Of a DNA stretch of 64,000 nucleotides, positions 60,438 to 64,000 are shown piece by piece. This stretch comes from Planctomycetota bacterium (lineage in GTDB: Bacteria > Planctomycetota > Phycisphaerae > UBA1845 > UTPLA1). The notes beneath the pieces were generated by a model. That model searched no databases and was not told where the DNA came from. It saw only the letters and a list, made by a program, of their open reading frames with translations. Every line of letters begins with the position of its first letter. Within the stretch, counting starts at the first letter, position 1. Position numbers and translations under genes: made by a program. The stretch covers positions 137,130-201,129 of the forward strand of contig QEVG01000003.1 in assembly GCA_003576905.1 (NCBI GenBank). The letters run 5' to 3'.

Positions 60438-63149
60438 TCACAGCGGCGCCCCCAGGTCAACATCCAGAATGCGAAAGGTCCCCGCCGGCACGTCCACGGG
60501 TATCACGCCATTCACCGGCGTAACTTCCTCGCCGCTCAGGATGTCAACGACTCTCTGAATCCGCACTCCCGGCCTGACTGCAATACGCGCCGCGCGATCG
60601 TCCGGATCGAGAATCCCGGCATCGATCAGCGTAAGCCGAACACGATCCTCACCCAGCCGCTGGGTCTGAAGTAACACATGTCCCTTTGCCACGAAAGGCA
60701 ACTCCGCAGAGGCCTTCTCGAAAGAAGCCCGCACCGCCGGCGCGGCCTCCAGCCCGGACATCGCCCCCGATCCCGGCATCGAAATGTTCCGCCCGTCGGA
60801 GTGCCAACGTACCGCCGCGTCCGTTACCTCCTTTGAGTCCAGAAACTCCGGCACGATCCGCACGAATCCAAACGGCGTAGCCGGAACGAGGTTTACCGCG
60901 TGCCGATCCTGCGCGAACAGGTATCGCCCGACGTACGACGGGCGCGTCGGCGCGCCGCCCCAGTAGCCGGCAAGCCCCTCGAAGGGCGAATCCCGCTCCA
61001 CCGGGTCGTCGCGATAGCGATCCAGCGTGAGGCCGTTGAACGCGTCGCGCAGGAACGTGCGGTCCGGCTCCCGCATGCAGATCACCCCCGGCGAGATGCC
61101 GAGCATTTCATCGGGCCGTGGCACGACGAGCACGCCCCGGCCGAGCAGGTCGATCAGCAATTCCAGCGACTCCGCCGACGTGCGCGTCGGCACGCCTCCC
61201 GCTGCCTTGTCGGTCAGCACGATCGTGTAATCAAAGAGCGTCGCCCCGAGAAGCGCCTGCGCCATCTGGCGGCGCAGATAAGGATGCCCCGTGCCGACGC
61301 ATTCCCACTGCCATAGGCGGGACCAGGTGACTTCGTCACGGATCGTCCGCGCTGCCATTCCGCCGACGGCGCCGCTCAGCAGGAGCCCCACACGCCCCGC
61401 GAGATTCAGCTCCGGCGACCGCGAGTTTGAATCCTCGACGCTCATTACCAGGACGTCGCGGTAGGTCCCGTCCACAAGCCGACGGAAACGCTCCATCGCC
61501 GGAATCGTGATCCACCACGCGAACTTCTCGACCATCACTGCTTTCTTCCCGTGCTCGCGGCAATGATCCATTACCGGGTACCAGAATGCGCGCATCATCC
61601 ATTCGAGCCGAGCAAGATCGGCGTTCTCGCTGATAACAAATCCCAGGCAGCTTCGCGGGCATGCCTCGAGTATCCGCCGTGCCAGGGCAACCGTGATCAG
61701 CGGCTCGCAGCCGTGCCCGACCTCCGCCAGAAACGGCACGCCTTCGCGTTCGCACAGGCCCAGCAACTCCACGGCCGCGTCGTCCGAAAGCCCGCCCGGC
61801 GACTGCCGGCTGCGTGACCGGTCGAATCCGCCCTCGCGCCGCTGCGCCTGCACCCGGATTCCGATCGCGAACCGTGTGTTTCGATACGGGTACCTCTTGC
61901 GAAACTGCTCGACCCGCTTGAAGTGCCCGCGGAGTTGCTCCGGCGTCGTCGGCTGACCCCACGAAACGACGTGTACATAATCCCGATCCGTCGGCGCTTC
62001 TCCGAGATACGCAGCGACCTGTCGCTGCACGCGCTCGATGTTCTCTGTGATGCGCGCCATCTTCCCTTCGCGCGTCATCCGCATCAGGGCGCGGTCCCAT
62101 CGCCCCGCCAGCGGCACGCGGTAAATACGATCGTCTCCGTTGGGCGCGGATGCCAGGACCACCTCGGGCGCGCCGTCCGCCCGCCGGCCCCGGCAGATGT
62201 TCGAAAATGTCAGCGGTGAGACACCCACAGAAAGCTGCCTCCCGTCCGCAGAAAACGCGAAGAGCCGCTTTCCGTTCAGTACGACGACTTCCTTGCCGGG
62301 ATTTCCTGCCATGTCCAGCGCGACCGCCGCCGAATGCGACCCCATGCCCTCGTCGCGAAAGTCCATTCCCTCATCCCGCTTCCACCGGGGCCTTCCGTCA
62401 CTGCCGAGAACGCGCAGCCCGTACCCGTTGAGATAGCTGCCGCCAAACACCGATTCGCACCGCCCGTCGCCGTCGAGATCGCCGACGTGCAGCGAATACG
62501 GCCGCCACTGCGCGAACCGGGCGGAATGTCCCGAGCCTTCCAGCCGTGCCCGCCAGAGGACGCGAAACGCTTCGCCCTTCCAGGCCTGTACATCGCCGGT
62601 TTGAAGCGCGATCACGACCTCGTCGTCCGGGTCGCCGTCCAGGTTGCCCGCCCCGATGAGCCGGACGACGTCCCGCTGCGGAACGGAGAACAATTTCTTT
62701 CCCGCCGCATCGAGGATAAATGCCGTGCAGTCGACTCCGCCGGCGATGACATAACTTCTGGCCCGAATCCTCGCCACCGCCACCTGGTACATCGGGGCCG
62801 GAGACTCGAACCGCCACGCGAGCCGGCCGTCCGGCCGGAGGGCATAGACACATCCATCGGCCGATGCGACGAGCACTTCGGCCTTGCCGTCGCCATTGAG
62901 GTCCCCTGCAACGAGATGATACGGAAACGCCCGCGTCTGGTATTTCCAGTGCACCGCGCCGTCGGCCGCGAGAACGCAGATCGACCCGTCGTAGCATGCG
63001 GTGATCAATTCCGCGCCGGCGTCGCCGATCACGTCGGCGCATGCAACGTGCCTCGCGTTTCCCCCCGCCGGCAGGACCTGGATCGCGCTTGCCGCGCGCG
63101 AGGATCCGCACGCCACTGCGAGCACAAAGACCGATGTGGTGATGCGCAT
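60438..63149 (-). CDS. Exported protein with FG-GAP beta-propeller and a C-terminal barrel-like domain
   Basis: A 903-residue protein from the ATG at 63149 with a signal peptide (TTSVFVLAVACGSSRAAS). Residues ~25-330 hold FG-GAP/VCBS repeats with Ca-binding loops: GDLNGDGKAEV, GNLDGDPDDEV and GDLDGDGRCES, plus a PQQ-like VLAADG motif. Residues ~350-700 look like an alpha/beta barrel with carboxylates at strand ends (LAEVGHGCEP, VISENADL, SVEDSNSRSPELNL), similar to glycoside hydrolases. Size and the propeller-plus-second-domain layout recall lambda-carrageenase (GH150); this is only a hypothesis. A polymer-cutting role fits the locus. Confidence 0.78.
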   Translation of the reverse strand: MRITTSVFVLAVACGSSRAASAIQVLPAGGNARHVACADVIGDAGAELITACYDGSICVLAADGAVHWKYQTRAFPYHLVAGDLNGDGKAEVLVASADGCVYALRPDGRLAWRFESPAPMYQVAVARIRARSYVIAGGVDCTAFILDAAGKKLFSVPQRDVVRLIGAGNLDGDPDDEVVIALQTGDVQAWKGEAFRVLWRARLEGSGHSARFAQWRPYSLHVGDLDGDGRCESVFGGSYLNGYGLRVLGSDGRPRWKRDEGMDFRDEGMGSHSAAVALDMAGNPGKEVVVLNGKRLFAFSADGRQLSVGVSPLTFSNICRGRRADGAPEVVLASAPNGDDRIYRVPLAGRWDRALMRMTREGKMARITENIERVQRQVAAYLGEAPTDRDYVHVVSWGQPTTPEQLRGHFKRVEQFRKRYPYRNTRFAIGIRVQAQRREGGFDRSRSRQSPGGLSDDAAVELLGLCEREGVPFLAEVGHGCEPLITVALARRILEACPRSCLGFVISENADLARLEWMMRAFWYPVMDHCREHGKKAVMVEKFAWWITIPAMERFRRLVDGTYRDVLVMSVEDSNSRSPELNLAGRVGLLLSGAVGGMAARTIRDEVTWSRLWQWECVGTGHPYLRRQMAQALLGATLFDYTIVLTDKAAGGVPTRTSAESLELLIDLLGRGVLVVPRPDEMLGISPGVICMREPDRTFLRDAFNGLTLDRYRDDPVERDSPFEGLAGYWGGAPTRPSYVGRYLFAQDRHAVNLVPATPFGFVRIVPEFLDSKEVTDAAVRWHSDGRNISMPGSGAMSGLEAAPAVRASFEKASAELPFVAKGHVLLQTQRLGEDRVRLTLIDAGILDPDDRAARIAVRPGVRIQRVVDILSGEEVTPVNGVIPVDVPAGTFRILDVDLGAPL

Positions 63150-63195
63150 GAGTGTGCCCGCGGATGCGCGGGCGGACGCGAGGAACGGCGGGTTC

Positions 63196-64000
63196 TCAAC
63201 ACGCGGCGCCGCGCCGCACGAGGATGGCCGCCAGCCGCTCGGTGGAGGCCCCGTCCTCCGACGTGTGAATCGCCTTGGTTTCGAAATCGACGACCTTGCC
63301 AAGGTCGGACAGATGCCGCATCACGTCGTCGCGCGTGTCTTTCTCATGACCTTCGTAAATCAGGAAAGACCACGGAATGCGAGAGAGCGCCTCGATCCAG
63401 CCGATGTGCCCGTGTACAGCGAGGTATGAAATCACGCAACCCTTCAGTGACGACCTCAGCCACGGCGCCAGATCGTCTTCAAGCCGCCGGTCGTGCGTCA
63501 GTTTCCCGCCGGTCGTCGAGAAGCGCGTGCAGCCCAGCGCCAGGAGGAGCCGCTCGGTGTGCGGCACGACATTCGGAAAGTCCCACCCGTGGCACCAGCG
63601 GGCGCCCCATTTCAGATACTCCGCGATCATCATGCCGATGTTGCATCCCACGTCGAGGACAACCTTGTCCCTGACCGAGACGCCCGCCGCGCTGAGGAGG
63701 TTCGAGTAAAGCGTGGACCGCGACTCGACGGACCGCTTGGCGGCCATCTTCACCGCCGGGATCGACTGGTACAGGAACCGCCCGCCTCCGAGGATGCGCC
63801 GGCTGCCGAAGTGCGAGTCCTCCGCGGCCATGCCCGCGACCTTTTCCAGGTACTTGCTGTAATCCCCCAGCACGAAGTGCTGAAAATCCACATAGACAAA
63901 CCGGCCCTCGGCGTCCACAAGCGCGTTGCCGTTGCAGCTCGGCGGTTGGAAATCGATTCCGCCGAACCCGCCCGCGGCCACCGTGTTCAGCAGCCCCTCC
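63196..64000 (-). CDS. Kinase-like / SAM-methyltransferase fusion (5' truncated by window end)
   Basis: The frame is open to the end of the window, so the N-terminus is missing. The visible N-terminal ~50 residues, CNGNALVDAEGRFVYVDFQHFVLGDYSKYL, resemble the C-lobe of small-molecule or sugar kinases, where an Asn and the VDFQ Asp bind Mg-ATP. Then comes a SAM-dependent methyltransferase domain with motif I VVLDVGCNIGMM and WDFPN as a candidate acidic motif II. The fused pair would phosphorylate and methylate a sugar, comparable to kinase/methyltransferase caps that end O-antigen chains, but this is inferred. It lies 46 bases upstream of the propeller protein gene, so it is probably in the same operon. 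Confidence 0.7.
   Translation of the reverse strand, partial: EGLLNTVAAGGFGGIDFQPPSCNGNALVDAEGRFVYVDFQHFVLGDYSKYLEKVAGMAAEDSHFGSRRILGGGRFLYQSIPAVKMAAKRSVESRSTLYSNLLSAAGVSVRDKVVLDVGCNIGMMIAEYLKWGARWCHGWDFPNVVPHTERLLLALGCTRFSTTGGKLTHDRRLEDDLAPWLRSSLKGCVISYLAVHGHIGWIEALSRIPWSFLIYEGHEKDTRDDVMRHLSDLGKVVDFETKAIHTSEDGASTERLAAILVRRGAAC

Overview
The window is GC-rich chromosomal DNA, most likely from a planctomycete, probably near the Phycisphaerae or an uncultured relative. Four things point there: a secreted beta-helix protein ending in a dockerin-like EF-hand pair, a fused aroD-aroE gene, several proteins carrying short CxxC zinc ribbons (one a Ser/Thr kinase), and a long moxR / DUF58 / BatA-type operon that includes a squalene-cyclase-like protein. 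This is inferred from protein families; no rRNA or tRNA gene, insertion sequence, phage gene or CRISPR array was seen.

Bases 1-16,223 hold housekeeping and envelope genes: the end of the beta-helix/dockerin protein, a SMUG1-type uracil-DNA glycosylase, a two-gene membrane oxidase module in which both proteins look like CydA relatives and one carries a cytochrome c domain, aroDE, a metallophosphoesterase overlapping aroK, an enlarged prepilin peptidase, an OmpA-type lipoprotein, a HisH-like protein that has lost its catalytic Cys and His, a Ser/Thr kinase with an Ada-like metal-binding tail, and der. Bases 16,271-21,823 form a heavy-metal RND efflux operon led by a His-rich exported protein. 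Bases 22,605-27,691 hold sucD, a small membrane metalloprotease, folP and a TMTC-like TPR glycosyltransferase candidate.

Bases 27,630-40,749 are one reverse-strand operon of eight genes: MoxR ATPase, DUF58, BatA-like VWA protein, VWA/amidotransferase-like protein, a giant DUF4175-like coiled-coil protein, a small exported protein, a squalene-cyclase-repeat protein and an NPCBM protein. Many start and stop codons overlap, which suggests a co-translated envelope complex.

Bases 42,186-64,000 are an exopolysaccharide locus, almost all on the reverse strand. It holds a nucleotide-sugar epimerase/decarboxylase, an ATP-grasp ligase, three GT4 glycosyltransferases, two glutamine-dependent asparagine-synthase-like amidotransferases, a heparinase II/III-like lyase, a bi-domain oxidoreductase, a BNR-repeat protein, an O-antigen ligase/polymerase, a flippase, a propeller-plus-barrel exported protein and the start of a kinase-like/methyltransferase fusion. 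Together they suggest Wzx/Wzy-type synthesis of an acidic, possibly amidated, uronate-containing polymer with its own processing lyase. No initiating phosphoglycosyltransferase or export channel lies inside the window.

The most unusual items are the CydA/CydA-prime-like pair without CydB, the inactive-looking HisH, the kinase with an extracytoplasmic Ada-like domain, a perfect 12-bp-arm stem-loop at 11,294-11,352, and the double-amidotransferase polysaccharide locus.
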